A DNA stretch of 64,000 nucleotides. Source: Exiguobacterium profundum (lineage in GTDB: Bacteria > Bacillota > Bacilli > Exiguobacteriales > Exiguobacteriaceae). The translations under genes and the position numbers were made by a program. The stretch covers positions 2,745,340-2,809,339 of the forward strand of contig NZ_MRSV01000001.1 in NCBI RefSeq assembly GCF_001909285.1, written 5' to 3'. Under the pieces are notes generated by a model. It saw only the letters and a program-made list of their open reading frames with translations. It did not search any database and was not told where the DNA came from. Positions within the stretch are counted from its first letter, which is position 1, and the number at the start of each line of letters is the position of its first letter. Shown here one piece after another: positions 36,045 through 45,613 of the stretch.

Positions 36045-36971
36045 TTACTCTGTTACTGCTGATTTCACGAACGTGATCCAATCGCGGTGTTCCGGAAGCT
36101 GTCCTGTTACGGCTTCACGATAGCGTGTCAACATTTCTGTCGCAACCGTCTGGACACCTCCACCAATCGAGATATGGTCGACCTCGATGACGCTCGTCAC
36201 CTCGGCTGCCGTTCCCGTTAAGAAGATTTCATCAGCCACATAGAGCTCATCGCGTCCGATATGGCGCTCGACGATTTCATAACCGGCCTCGCGAGCCAAT
36301 TGCATCACCGTTTGACGTGTGATGCCATCGAGTACAGAACAGTCAAGGGACGGTGTCGTAATCGTTTTTCCTTTCACGAGGAAGATGTTCGCGACACTCG
36401 CCTCACTGACGTTTCCGTTCATATCAAGGGCAATCGCTTCGTCGAATCCGTCACGGAGCGCCTCTCCTTTTAATAGCTGTGAGTTCATATAGTTCGATGC
36501 CGCTTTCGCTTGCATTGGCATCATTGTAGAAGACACGCGGCGATACGAGGCCACTTTCGCTCGAATCCCGACCGTCTTATTGAAATATTCACCGAGCGGC
36601 CAACACGAGATGGCAACATGTACCTTCGTCTCAGCAGTCGGCATAAGTGCTTGCCATGGTGTTCCAAGGAAGACGAACGGACGGATGTAGCATGCTTCAA
36701 ATCCGTTTCGCTCAATCAATTCCATCGTGGCTTGTTCGAGTTCATCTACCGTATACGGTAGCGTGACGTGGTAGTATGCACACGAGCGAACAAGTCGCTC
36801 CAAGTGTTCACGTAATCGGAAGATGGCAGGACCTTCCTCCGTGTGATACGCGCGAATCCCTTCAAAGAACCCGCTTCCGTAATGAATCGCGTGTGTCATG
36901 ATACTCGTGTTTGCGTCAGTCGGCTCAATCCAAGCCCCGTCTTTCCACATCCATTGTCCATACTGTTCCAT
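36045..36971 (-). CDS. ilvE: Class IV aminotransferase (branched-chain type) in the lysine operon
   Basis: A 308-residue PLP aminotransferase. HYGSGFFEGIRAY, RPFVFLG, AKASSNYMNS-like AKAASNYMNSQL and GNVSEASVANIF are hallmark motifs of the branched-chain aminotransferase IlvE. That enzyme makes Leu, Ile and Val from their keto acids. Its place between dapH and alr is unusual, since no other branched-chain gene is near, and the DAP pathway needs an aminotransferase at this stage; a role there is possible but unproven. An 88-bp gap with a TATAAT box separates it from dapH. Confidence 0.92.
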   Translation of the reverse strand: MEQYGQWMWKDGAWIEPTDANTSIMTHAIHYGSGFFEGIRAYHTEEGPAIFRLREHLERLVRSCAYYHVTLPYTVDELEQATMELIERNGFEACYIRPFVFLGTPWQALMPTAETKVHVAISCWPLGEYFNKTVGIRAKVASYRRVSSTMMPMQAKAASNYMNSQLLKGEALRDGFDEAIALDMNGNVSEASVANIFLVKGKTITTPSLDCSVLDGITRQTVMQLAREAGYEIVERHIGRDELYVADEIFLTGTAAEVTSVIEVDHISIGGGVQTVATEMLTRYREAVTGQLPEHRDWITFVKSAVTE

Positions 36972-37012
36972 AATGCAACTCTCCCATTCCTCATTTTTTA
37001 TATTTTTTGTCT

Positions 37013-37043
37013 ATTATACGTTAGAGAGAGCGTAAGTCATCAA
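37013..37043 (-). promoter_or_regulatory. Possible inner promoter before ilvE
   Basis: On the minus strand TTGATG (37038-37043) and a perfect TATAAT (37013-37018) are 19 bp apart, in the only gap above 20 bp in the lysine cluster. It could drive ilvE-alr-lysA apart from lysine control. The spacing is long, so this is tentative. Confidence 0.45.
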
Positions 37044-37059
37044 CAAGTTGCGTTTTTTC

Positions 37060-37728
37060 TTAAGTTTTTTCATCTTTCTGTTTGATGATTCGTGCAGGTG
37101 TTCCCGCAACGACAACACCTGGAGGGACGTCTTGTGTGACGACACTTCCTGCCGCGACAACTGCATTTTCACCGACGCGAACGCCCTCTAAGATGACTGC
37201 GTTCGCCCCAATCATGACACCATCCTCGATGATGACCGGATCTTTTGAAGGTGGCTCAAGAACCCCTGCGACCACGGCACCTGCGCCAAGGTGAACGTTC
37301 TTCCCGAGCGTTCCGCGTGCTCCGATGACAGCGTTCATATCGACCATCGAACCATCTCCGATGACAGCTCCGATGTTGACGACAGCTCCCATCATGACGA
37401 CCGCGTTGTTGCCGATTTGAACGTGATCTCGGATGAACGAGCCTGGTTCAATTCGGGCATTGAGTTGTGTCGTATCGAGCATCGGTACAGCACTATTGCG
37501 ACGATCATATTCAAGATGAGAATCTGTGATGACCGATGCATTGGCTTCTAAGAATGCCGCAGCGCGTTCTGCCGTCGTCAAAAACAGTTTCGACTCATCC
37601 GTTCCGAATGCTTTCGCTTCCTCGATTTCAAGACCCGCCAATTGACCGTTGACGTAAAGCTTAACTGGTGTTTCCTTCTTAGCATCTTTAATATATTGTG
37701 CGATTTCATAAGCGTTTGTGAGTAACAT
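37060..37728 (-). CDS. dapH: Tetrahydrodipicolinate N-acetyltransferase
   Basis: A 222-residue trimeric hexapeptide acetyltransferase that acetylates tetrahydrodipicolinate in the acetyl branch of DAP synthesis. It has the N-terminal domain of DapH ([16 protein letters not shown]) and a left-handed beta-helix with [27 protein letters not shown] and a C-terminal [11 protein letters not shown]. This shows the acetyl pathway rather than the succinyl or dehydrogenase route. ATG at 37728, behind GAGGAGG, lies inside the end of dapB (23-bp overlap). Confidence 0.95.
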   Translation of the reverse strand: MLLTNAYEIAQYIKDAKKETPVKLYVNGQLAGLEIEEAKAFGTDESKLFLTTAERAAAFLEANASVITDSHLEYDRRNSAVPMLDTTQLNARIEPGSFIRDHVQIGNNAVVMMGAVVNIGAVIGDGSMVDMNAVIGARGTLGKNVHLGAGAVVAGVLEPPSKDPVIIEDGVMIGANAVILEGVRVGENAVVAAGSVVTQDVPPGVVVAGTPARIIKQKDEKT

Positions 37729-38455
37729 GAGTAGCCTCCTCGTATAAGTTCGATAGATTATAAAGTCCTGCCGGGCGATTGATAATCGTTGCCGCAGCGG
37801 CAAGGGCCCCGTTTGCAAAGACGCGTTTCGATAACGCAGTATGTTTCAATTCAATCATTTCATCATCTCCGGCGAAGAGCACGGTATGCTCACCGAAGAT
37901 CGTGCCACCCCGAATGGAATGCATGCCCAACTCTTCGGTAGCACGCGCTTCCCGACGTGACGTTCGTTCGTATATCGGTGTCACGTCACGCTTCGCTTCG
38001 ATGGCACGTGCCAATAATTCTGCCGTCCCGCTTGGTGCGTCCACTTTCTTCCGATGATGTGCCTCAATCACTTCAATATCATATCCGAGAGTGAGCGGGA
38101 CAAGTTGGTCGAGCAACTGTTTCAACAGTGCAATCCCATATGAGGTGTTATAAGACTGAAAGATTGGGATCTCTTGTGAAGCCGTCTCGATCTCGGCCAA
38201 TTCTTCCGGTGTGAAGCCCGTCGTCGCAATGACGAGCGGAATATTGCGCTCCCGTCCGAACACGAGTAAATCAGGTAGTAACGCCGGGTTCGAAAAGTCG
38301 ATCACGACATCGACGGGTACGTCCACCTCATTCAGAGTCGCCGTGTGCTCGTCACTTCCCGGTGAGACGATTGCCGTTACGTTTACACCTTGCGCATGAG
38401 CGACCTCTTCGACAATGCGTCCCATTGCGCCAAACCCATGGATGAGAACATTCAT
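37706..38455 (-). CDS. dapB: 4-hydroxy-tetrahydrodipicolinate reductase
   Basis: A 249-residue NAD(P)H-dependent reductase, second step specific to lysine/DAP synthesis. GFGAMGRIV near the N-terminus binds the cofactor, and [15 protein letters not shown] holds the catalytic His and Lys. It overlaps dapA by 4 bp (ATGA) and dapH by 23 bp, so the three are translationally coupled. Confidence 0.96.
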   Translation of the reverse strand: MNVLIHGFGAMGRIVEEVAHAQGVNVTAIVSPGSDEHTATLNEVDVPVDVVIDFSNPALLPDLLVFGRERNIPLVIATTGFTPEELAEIETASQEIPIFQSYNTSYGIALLKQLLDQLVPLTLGYDIEVIEAHHRKKVDAPSGTAELLARAIEAKRDVTPIYERTSRREARATEELGMHSIRGGTIFGEHTVLFAGDDEMIELKHTALSKRVFANGALAAAATIINRPAGLYNLSNLYEEATHVTHKRL

Positions 38456-39333
38456 TGTCTCACCTCATTGAATTGTTCCATCGCCGATAGTAATTTCGCC
38501 TCAGCCGTCGCGCTCATTGGAACGAGCGGCAGACGTGGCGCACCGACTTCAAATCCTCGCGCTTGAAGCGCTGCCTTCACCGGAATCGGATTCACTTCTG
38601 CGAAAAGTTCATCGATGACTGGGAGTAAACGAATTTGCCACGTACGTGCTGTCTGCAAATCACCCGCCAATAGGGCGTCTGCCAACGCGACCGTCGCTCC
38701 CGGATAGACGTTTGATAAAACGGAGACGACCCCTTGTGCGCCCCAAGCCATGTACGGCAAGATTTGATCGTCATTTCCACAGTAAACGGTGAACCCTTCC
38801 GGAATATGGGCCATCATCTGCGCCATGACCGAGATATCCCCACTCGCTTCTTTCAAGGCCGTGATGCGCGGATGTTCCGCGAGCTCACCGACCGTTTCCG
38901 GTGCCAAGGCGACACCCGTCCGTGACGGAACATTGTAGAGCATGAGCGGAATCGGTGACGCATCCGCAATCGCAGTAAAGTGAGCAATCAGCCCGGCCTG
39001 TGTCGACTTGTTATAGTACGGTGTGACGACCATCGCCATCTCCGCACCAAGTTCGGCGGCCCGTTTCGTTTTCTCAATACTGACTGCTGTATTGTTCGAA
39101 CCGGTCCCCGCGATGATCACGGCTCGACCGTTTGCGACCTCCACCGCTCGAACGAGCAATGTCTCAAACTCGTCATCAGTGATTGTCATCCCTTCGCCGG
39201 TCGTCCCACCGATGACGAGACCCGTCACACCTTCTTGGATTTGGTCTTCAATTAATGCCGCCCATGCTTCTAGATTCAACTGCCCATTTTCTTGAAATGG
39301 GGTAGCTAGTGCTGTCGCCACTCCTGTGAACAT
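38452..39333 (-). CDS. dapA: 4-hydroxy-tetrahydrodipicolinate synthase
   Basis: A 293-residue TIM-barrel lyase that condenses pyruvate with aspartate semialdehyde. GGTTGEGMTI near residue 43, the Tyr in YNVPSRTG and the Schiff-base Lys in ALKEASGD are all present. It lies 12 bp behind asd and overlaps dapB. Confidence 0.96.
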   Translation of the reverse strand: MFTGVATALATPFQENGQLNLEAWAALIEDQIQEGVTGLVIGGTTGEGMTITDDEFETLLVRAVEVANGRAVIIAGTGSNNTAVSIEKTKRAAELGAEMAMVVTPYYNKSTQAGLIAHFTAIADASPIPLMLYNVPSRTGVALAPETVGELAEHPRITALKEASGDISVMAQMMAHIPEGFTVYCGNDDQILPYMAWGAQGVVSVLSNVYPGATVALADALLAGDLQTARTWQIRLLPVIDELFAEVNPIPVKAALQARGFEVGAPRLPLVPMSATAEAKLLSAMEQFNEVRQ

Positions 39334-39345
39334 GTCATCTCCTCC

Positions 39346-40341
39346 TTATTTCGTCGCTGTTTGACTAATCATACATTGCGCGATTTGAACGGCATTCGCT
39401 GCCGCCCCTTTTCGGACGTTATCTGCAACGCACCAAAGATGGAACGTATTGGGTTGTGAATCGTCTCGGCGAATTCGTCCGACATACACCTCATCCGTCC
39501 CGTTCGCATCGAGCGGTGTCGGATATGTCAATTCGGATGGATTGTCCATTAACACGACCCCTGGTGCATCGGCGAGGACTGCTTTCAGTTCTGCGACCGT
39601 CGCATCTCGCTCGAGCGACACCGTGATCGAGACCGCATGACTGTTTCGCACCGGCACTCGGACACAAGTGGCCGTCACCCCGAGGTTTGGCGCATTTAAA
39701 ATCTTACGTGTCTCATCCATCATCTTCTGTTCTTCTTTCGTATAGCCATTTTCTAGAAACACATCGATGTGCGGCAACACGTTATCATAAATCGGATACG
39801 GATAATTCGTCGGTTCCTCTCCGCGCGCACCGCGCTCGAGGTCATCGATCCCTTTTTGACCCGATCCCGATACCGCTTGATAAGATGTATAGGCGACGCG
39901 TGTCAGTCCGTATACTTCCGCTAGAGGCGCGAGCGCCACGACCGATTGAATCGTGGAACAGTTCGGGTTCGCAATGAGCGTTCTCTCCGGACTGAGTTCG
40001 ACTCGGTTCACTTCCGGTACGATGAGTGGAATTCCTTCTCGCATTCGGAATGCACTTGAATTATCGATGACAATGACTCCTTGCTCACTCAACCGAGGGG
40101 CATATTGTTCACTGATGCTCCCACCTGCAGAGAAGAGTGCGATATCGATTGGGTCCGCATAAATCGCATCGGTCAATTCACGAATCACGATCGATTGCCC
40201 ATTCACCTCGACCGTCTTTCCTGCCGAGCGGGCTGAAGCATAGAGTCTCAACTCGCTGATTGGAAATTCATATTCTGTTAAGACGTCAATCATTTTTTGT
40301 CCGACGGCACCTGTCGCACCGACGACTGCTACGTTATACAT
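39346..40341 (-). CDS. asd: Aspartate-semialdehyde dehydrogenase
   Basis: A 331-residue enzyme that reduces aspartyl phosphate to aspartate semialdehyde with NADPH. GATGAVGQKM binds the cofactor, NPNCSTIQ carries the catalytic Cys and RVPVRNSHAVS has the active-site His. It sits 12 bp after lysC and 12 bp before dapA in the lysine operon. Confidence 0.96.
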   Translation of the reverse strand: MYNVAVVGATGAVGQKMIDVLTEYEFPISELRLYASARSAGKTVEVNGQSIVIRELTDAIYADPIDIALFSAGGSISEQYAPRLSEQGVIVIDNSSAFRMREGIPLIVPEVNRVELSPERTLIANPNCSTIQSVVALAPLAEVYGLTRVAYTSYQAVSGSGQKGIDDLERGARGEEPTNYPYPIYDNVLPHIDVFLENGYTKEEQKMMDETRKILNAPNLGVTATCVRVPVRNSHAVSITVSLERDATVAELKAVLADAPGVVLMDNPSELTYPTPLDANGTDEVYVGRIRRDDSQPNTFHLWCVADNVRKGAAANAVQIAQCMISQTATK

Positions 40342-40353
40342 TATGCTCCCCCC

Positions 40354-41553
40354 TTATAAGTGAAACCGAGCCGCAATGGCTGCGACTGCCGCTTCTACGT
40401 CTTGTTCTTGAATCGTATAGGAAATACTGATTTCAGACGTCGTGACTTGATAGAATGGAATCCCCATCTCACGGAATGTCGCAAAGAGCTCTGATGCGAC
40501 CCCTGTCGCGTCTCGCATACCGATTCCGACGACAGAAATTTTTGCATGTTCCGTATGACGATCGATTTTGATTTGAGGCAAGGTCGCTGTCAACTCCGCG
40601 AGCGCCTCTTCTAAAAACGCCTCTTCATCGAGCGGACATGTGAACGAGAGAAACACTTCGCCGTCGAATGCCGTCTGTGAAATCATATCGATGTTGACGT
40701 GTCGCTCTAACAAACGTTCAAAAATGTCTGCGACTCCCGCCGCCGTATGCGGAATATGTTTGATTGAGACACTGAGTACGTTCTTGACGACACTCACACT
40801 CGTGACTGCTTTCTGTTCCATCGCTTGCGTCGTATCCATGATCCATGTTCCTCCTTCGCTCGAAAGCGTCTTCCCAACAAAAATATTGACGTCATATTTC
40901 TTTGCGAGCTCCACGCTTCGCATCTCCATCACTTTTGAACCGAGTGCACTCATCTCCATCATCTCGTCATAGGAGACCGTATCAAGCCGTTTCGCCGTCG
41001 GATGGATTCGTGGGTCCGTCGTATATACACCCGCGACGTCCGTATAAATTTCACAACGCTGACTGAGGACGGCCGCCAGTGCGACGGCTGTCGTGTCCGA
41101 ACCGCCACGCCCAAGGGTCGTGACGTCTCCCGCTTCATTCACGCCTTGGAATCCGGCGACAATCAGGACGTCGTATTGACGCAACTTCTCGTGTAACACT
41201 TCTTTCCGAATCGCTTTGATTTTGCTCTTCGTATGAATGCCCATCGTATCAATCCCGGCTTGCTGTCCTGTTAATGAGATGGCCGGTACGCCTCGCGAGT
41301 TCAAGGCGATACTGAGTAGGCTGATGGTCTGTTCTTCTCCAACGGCGAGTAGCCGGTCGAGTTCGCGAATCATCGGGCGATCCGTGATTTGTTTGGCGAG
41401 CGACAAGAGCGAATCTGTCGTTTTGCCCATCGCCGATACGACGACGACCAATTTTTCACCGGTCGCCACACGTGTCTGTAAATAGTCCGAAATGGCTTGT
41501 ATTTGTTCGATTGTGGCAACGGAGCTGCCACCAAATTTCAGTACGGTTGTCAT
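40354..41553 (-). CDS. lysC: Aspartokinase
   Basis: A 399-residue kinase that phosphorylates aspartate as the first step of the Asp family pathway. KFGGSSVA at the N-terminus and the GRGGSDTTAVALAA stretch form the catalytic domain (to about residue 250); two ACT domains at the C-terminus should give feedback control. ATG at 41553 with GTGGGGA upstream; a longer upstream frame runs into the riboswitch terminator and is not real. First gene of the operon, controlled by the lysine riboswitch upstream. Confidence 0.95.
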   Translation of the reverse strand: MTTVLKFGGSSVATIEQIQAISDYLQTRVATGEKLVVVVSAMGKTTDSLLSLAKQITDRPMIRELDRLLAVGEEQTISLLSIALNSRGVPAISLTGQQAGIDTMGIHTKSKIKAIRKEVLHEKLRQYDVLIVAGFQGVNEAGDVTTLGRGGSDTTAVALAAVLSQRCEIYTDVAGVYTTDPRIHPTAKRLDTVSYDEMMEMSALGSKVMEMRSVELAKKYDVNIFVGKTLSSEGGTWIMDTTQAMEQKAVTSVSVVKNVLSVSIKHIPHTAAGVADIFERLLERHVNIDMISQTAFDGEVFLSFTCPLDEEAFLEEALAELTATLPQIKIDRHTEHAKISVVGIGMRDATGVASELFATFREMGIPFYQVTTSEISISYTIQEQDVEAAVAAIAARFHL

Positions 41554-41586
41554 CAAGTTCCCCACTTTCAAGATGTCAACCAACAG

Positions 41587-41634
41587 AAAAAGCGACAGAC
41601 CGGTAGGAAGCACTCTCCCTACGGTCTGCCGCTT
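41587..41634 (-). terminator. Expression-platform terminator of the lysC lysine riboswitch
   Basis: On the minus strand a long stem (AGCGGCAGACCGTAGG against CCTACCGGTCTGTCGCT) with loop GAGAGTGCTT is followed by TTTTTC, 38 bp before lysC. Lysine-bound aptamer should favour this terminator. Confidence 0.9.
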
Positions 41635-41672
41635 GTACGCGCAGTTGAAAAACGATTAAAGAATCGTTCCGT

Positions 41673-41842
41673 AGATAGCGCTCCATGGTAGTTGACCATG
41701 GCAGTGTAGGCGTTATTCACGACTACCCCAGCCTTCATTCACACGCACGTGAACGTCGACTTCGGCGAATTTCCCCTTTCGGCTCGGTCCGGAGTGCGTC
41801 CGTTTCAACCAAGCTTACTCATGTCATTCGCAACCTCTATCT
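41673..41842 (-). ncRNA. Lysine riboswitch (L-box) upstream of the lysC operon
   Basis: The aptamer is well formed: P1 pairs AGATAG (41837-41842) with CTATCT (41673-41678), next to the conserved GAGGTTGCG and GGAGCG. Between them are GAGTAAGC, CCGAAAGGGGAAATTCGCCG followed by AAG, and a P4 arm with CACGTGCGTG and GGCTGGGG, then ACACTGCC before the P5 hairpin CCATGG. A terminator lies downstream. It accounts for most of the 371-bp gap before lysC. Function by transcription attenuation is known for the family. Confidence 0.95.
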
Positions 41843-41924
41843 GTCAGTTGTTAGTATTAGTTATAACAAAACGAAATCTTCTTGCCAAACTTTTTTTTTA
41901 AAAATGGGATATTTCAAAAAAAGA

Positions 41925-42353
41925 TTACCATGTTTTTCGCATCATGCGGTGCGGGATATTGGCATCCAAAAACTCATCTCCGAACGCCTCGTACCCGAGC
42001 TTTTCATAAAACGGAAGCGCCGTCAGTTGTGCACCCAATCGTAGTTCAACCAACCCTTGACGTTTCGCGACACGTTCAACTTCAATCATAATGTCTTTCC
42101 CATATCCATGGCCCCGGGCCGATTGAATCGTCGCCACTCGCTCCACTTTTCCGACAGTCGAGTCGACTGGACGAAGACGCGCTGTCGTCACAGGTTCGGA
42201 GTCAAGGAGCCCGACCACATGTGTACACATATCGTCTAAATCATCGTATTCTAAACTCGCATCGATTCCTTGTTCCTGAACGAATACGATTTCCCGCACT
42301 TGTTTGGCCTGTTCAATCAACGCTGCTTCGTTTCCCGATTGAATGATCAACAT
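41925..42353 (-). CDS. GNAT family N-acetyltransferase (ElaA/YjcF-like)
   Basis: A 142-residue acetyltransferase. VREIVFVQEQGID at the start, ARLRPVD, VERVATIQSARGHGYGK (acetyl-CoA loop) and FYEKLGYEAFGDEFLDANIPH near the end are typical of the ElaA/YjcF type. The substrate is unknown. Its start overlaps the end of the AlaX-like gene by 7 bp, so the two are cotranscribed. Confidence 0.88.
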   Translation of the reverse strand: MLIIQSGNEAALIEQAKQVREIVFVQEQGIDASLEYDDLDDMCTHVVGLLDSEPVTTARLRPVDSTVGKVERVATIQSARGHGYGKDIMIEVERVAKRQGLVELRLGAQLTALPFYEKLGYEAFGDEFLDANIPHRMMRKTW

Positions 42354-43507
42354 GGTAAAACTCCTTCCTGCAATCGTTTCACGATTTCTTCGATTCCCTT
42401 TTCTAGTTCCGCTACGGATGTGAAACGCGCTTGGGCCTGCTTATGGCTTCCACCGCCACGACCGATTTTCATCTCTTGGAGCGCCGCTTTCAAGAATGTG
42501 CCGACGGCGATATCCTGTGTCCCGTCATGCATGACGAACAATTTCTGCGTTCCATAGTTAGCGCCAACGGCAATTCGTCCTGTTGCTGCGATTCGTTCGA
42601 TGATGGCGGTCGTCAACGTTTCCGCTTCTGTTCTCCCGACATGTAAGGCCACATAGTTATCTTCTTTCAACACGGCCTCCACTTTCGCTTTGGCAATCCG
42701 TTCTTCGAGCGTTTTGATTTCTTTTTCACGTTCCAAACGAATCGTATGTTCTTCGATTACACGGGCTGCCACGGATTCATTCGTTGTCGAGAATGTATGG
42801 TGAATCGTCCGCAACGCTGCTCGCGCTTGTTGAGTCGCCTTGATCGCTCGACTTCCCGCCACATACGTCAAGCGGAGATTCCCCCTCACTTTCTTCATCG
42901 CCGTCACATGGATGGTACCGAGTTGTCCCGTTGTCTCCACATGAGTACCACCACATGCATTGTAATCTAGACCTTCGATTTCGACGATGCGAATCATCCC
43001 CGTTCGGTCCGTCTCTTTCCGTAAGCGCGCCCGGTCTACTTCTTCTTTTGGGATTTCATAGACACGAATCGGACGGTTTTCAAAGATGACTTGTTGCATT
43101 TCTTGTTCAAGTGCCTCAACGTGCACCCAGTCCATCGTTGCCGTTTCAATCTCAATAGATGAATCGGTCTCTCCGATTCCAAAGCTGAGCGTCCGAATGC
43201 CATGACGGTCTTCCAAAATCGCCGTTATCACATGTTGAGCAGTATGCTGGATGGAATGATCCCGTCTGACGTCCTCATCGATTCGAACCTCTATCGTCGT
43301 GCCCGCTGGTAATGATTCTGACAAGAGATGCCATACTTCCCCGTCCTTGATTTGTACGTCCAGTACAGGATGCGTCCCAATCCATCCACGGTCAGCCGGT
43401 TGTCCCCCACCTTCCGCATAAAACGGGCTGTTCTCGAGTGTGTGCCAATGACCGTTGCCGTCTTCCTTTATTGAGGTCACGACTGTACTTGCTGTATATG
43501 GTTCCAT
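42347..43507 (-). CDS. Alanyl-tRNA editing protein (AlaX-L)
   Basis: A 386-residue stand-alone editing protein related to the editing and DHHA1 parts of alanyl-tRNA synthetase. It removes Ser or Gly wrongly attached to tRNA-Ala. The zinc site is complete: HTAQH near residue 88 and CGGTH near 188; the C-terminus has the GGGSHKQAQARF motif of DHHA1. ATG at 43507 follows GGTGGAGG; a GTG twelve bases upstream touches the ribosome binding site and is less likely. Confidence 0.93.
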   Translation of the reverse strand: MEPYTASTVVTSIKEDGNGHWHTLENSPFYAEGGGQPADRGWIGTHPVLDVQIKDGEVWHLLSESLPAGTTIEVRIDEDVRRDHSIQHTAQHVITAILEDRHGIRTLSFGIGETDSSIEIETATMDWVHVEALEQEMQQVIFENRPIRVYEIPKEEVDRARLRKETDRTGMIRIVEIEGLDYNACGGTHVETTGQLGTIHVTAMKKVRGNLRLTYVAGSRAIKATQQARAALRTIHHTFSTTNESVAARVIEEHTIRLEREKEIKTLEERIAKAKVEAVLKEDNYVALHVGRTEAETLTTAIIERIAATGRIAVGANYGTQKLFVMHDGTQDIAVGTFLKAALQEMKIGRGGGSHKQAQARFTSVAELEKGIEEIVKRLQEGVLPC

Positions 43508-43602
43508 CTTGTCCTCCACCTTCTCTCTATAATCTGTTCAGACAACTAGTTTAATTTCGTCTATAATGAAACATACATCTTCTCAGTCAGGAGCGAAATG
43601 AT

Positions 43603-44331
43603 ATGTTAGAAATCGATAAACAATCTCCGTTACCTATTTATTATCAAATTGAAGCGTACTTAAAGCAACAAATTGATGACGGATTGTTAAAACCAGGAGA
43701 CACCTTGCCTTCAGAGCGTGAATTTTCCGAGCAATTTCACGTCAGTCGGATGACGATTCGTCAAGCCATCATGAACCTCGTCAACGCCGGTTAAATGAGC
43801 CGTCAAAAAGGAAGAGGCACGTTCGTCGCGAGTCAGAAGATTGCGATGACGTTATCGGGACTGACGAGTTTTTCCGAGGAAATCAAACATCGAGGCATGC
43901 GACCGCTCAGCCGTCTCTTGTCATACGAGGTCATTCCGGCAACGGATCGCATCGCGCAGCAACTAAGCATCCCAAATCAAACACCGGTTTATGAAATGAA
44001 ACGGCTACGACTCGCCGATGATCACCCACTTGCGCTCGAAACCGCCTATATTCCCGTTCATTTATTGCCTGACCTGACGCAAGATGACGCGACGGGATCG
44101 ATTTATGCTTATGCCGAACAGCATGGCTTACGCCTGAAAAATGCAACACAAACACTCGAAGCCCGGAGCGCCGGTCCAGAAGAAGCCAAGCTCCTCACTA
44201 TTTCTCCGAACGCACCGGTATTGCTGATTGACCAGCGAACTTATCTCGAGAACGGTGACATGTTCGAGTATAGTCGTTCACTCTTTCGCGGAGATTCATA
44301 CTCCTTGACCGTCGCCATGGACCGCATATAA
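43603..44331 (+). pseudogene. nagR: GntR/HutC family repressor (NagR-like), interrupted by in-frame TAA
   Basis: A 243-codon frame is broken by TAA at 43792-43794. The first 63 residues are the GntR winged helix (PIYYQIEAYLKQQIDDG, LPSEREFSEQFHVSRMTIRQA). After the stop the same frame goes on with SRQKGRGTFVA and a complete UTRA sensor domain. TTA to TAA is the simplest change. The ATG directly after the stop (TAAATG) could restart translation, giving two separate halves. NagR/YvoA represses nagAB and binds glucosamine-6-P-type effectors; a NagR-like operator and nagA-nagB are nearby. If real, the lesion should release nag control. Confidence 0.85.
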
Positions 44332-44334
44332 AAA

Positions 44335-44362
44335 AAGTTTGCCCGAGGGCAAACTTTTTTTA
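44335..44362. terminator. Bidirectional terminator
   Basis: An 11-bp perfect stem, AAAGTTTGCCC and its complement, lies between the NagR-like gene and the convergent LCP gene. Confidence 0.88.
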
Positions 44363-45463
44363 TTGAGCTTCGTACGTTACCCCGCTCGGGTCTAACGTAT
44401 ACGACTCGAGTTCTGTATCGGACATCGGCTCGACACGATTACCGGCGTCCGCTTGTTGTACACGATAGCGTACTTCTTCAAGAAGCGGTTCGTTCAAGAA
44501 ATAGTAGAAGTGTCCGTCATCTGCCCGGGCACCTTCTCCAGTCAATTGATATTGCACCGTATTGTGAAGCGCGCCAACATCTTCAATTAAACGCATATAG
44601 TCATTCGGGCCAAGTGTCGTCTGCATGTTGTCGCCGACGGCTTTCAAGACCTTATCGTAATTGTTTAGGAGTGAAGTGCCGAGTGATTGTTCGAGCACGG
44701 CATTGATGACTTCCATCTGGCGTTGTCCACGACCGATGTCCCCACGTGGATCATCGTATCGATTTCGAACGTAGGCAAGTGCCTCTTCACCAGAAAGCTG
44801 TTGAAGCCCTTGTTCGATTTGAACTGTCTCACGTGACGCATCGTAACTGTTTTGTTGTGATGAGAACGGAACATCAATCTCAACTCCACCTACAGCATCA
44901 ATGAAATCAACGAACCCTTGGAAGTTGAGCGAGACGACATGGTCGATTTCAACACCGACTAAATCTTCGATCGTGTTCGTCGCCATCCGCATCCCGTTGT
45001 TTGGATTCGATTCATCCATCGAACCAAAGTAGTAAGCGTGTGTGATCTTATCTTGATCAAGTCCCGTCTTGCCATAAGGAATGTTATATCCCGTGTAGTC
45101 AATATTGACATACGAGTCACGCGGGATACTGAGCATCGTCGTCTGCTTTTCTTTCTTGTTTAAAATGACGACAATCATAACGTCTGATCGTCCAAACTCG
45201 CCACGCGCTTTCTTCTGTGGCGAAAGGTCTGTCCCTAAAACCAAGAACGTCTCCGTATCTTCTTTATCATAACGAGTCGGCTCAACCGTCGGGTCATCCT
45301 CTAATGTGACTTGGGTGCCTGACAACATATTGTGGGCTTTGTAAAACGCTGTACCGTAAATGCTAGATCCAGCAATAATCGCAATCAGCACGAGGGCACT
45401 AAATATCTTATAAAACGCAGACGGACCTGTGCGCTGTCTGCGAGCATGTGTTCTAGAATTCAT
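44360..45463 (-). CDS. LytR-CpsA-Psr (LCP) family cell wall ligase
   Basis: A 367-residue protein with a short cytoplasmic basic tail, one membrane helix (about 18-40) and an extracellular LCP domain. Such enzymes transfer teichoic acids or other polymers from lipid carriers to peptidoglycan. LVLGTD, GRSDVMIVVILN, TMLSIPRDSYVNI, GGVEIDVP and YVRNRYDDPRGDIGRGQRQ carry the conserved Arg and Asp residues. ATG at 45463 follows GAAGGAG; a longer frame is not supported. Confidence 0.93.
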   Translation of the reverse strand: MNSRTHARRQRTGPSAFYKIFSALVLIAIIAGSSIYGTAFYKAHNMLSGTQVTLEDDPTVEPTRYDKEDTETFLVLGTDLSPQKKARGEFGRSDVMIVVILNKKEKQTTMLSIPRDSYVNIDYTGYNIPYGKTGLDQDKITHAYYFGSMDESNPNNGMRMATNTIEDLVGVEIDHVVSLNFQGFVDFIDAVGGVEIDVPFSSQQNSYDASRETVQIEQGLQQLSGEEALAYVRNRYDDPRGDIGRGQRQMEVINAVLEQSLGTSLLNNYDKVLKAVGDNMQTTLGPNDYMRLIEDVGALHNTVQYQLTGEGARADDGHFYYFLNEPLLEEVRYRVQQADAGNRVEPMSDTELESYTLDPSGVTYEAQ

Positions 45464-45613
45464 ATCGGTCTCCTTCGAGTCAAAATAATGAGCTTCACTC
45501 ATTATAGAGGAAAGCGAGAAATTTGTCGAAAACGTTTTGATGACAAATTCATTTCTTTACATTTTCCCATAGTTGAACATAGAAAAACCCGCGGAGATGA
45601 CTCCGCAGGTCCG

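Noticed and set aside
2132-44331. Stop codon reassignment or selenocysteine as explanation of the in-frame stops
   Set aside because: All three stop codons are involved, each once or twice, no SECIS-like need exists in these proteins, and all other genes use the three stops normally.
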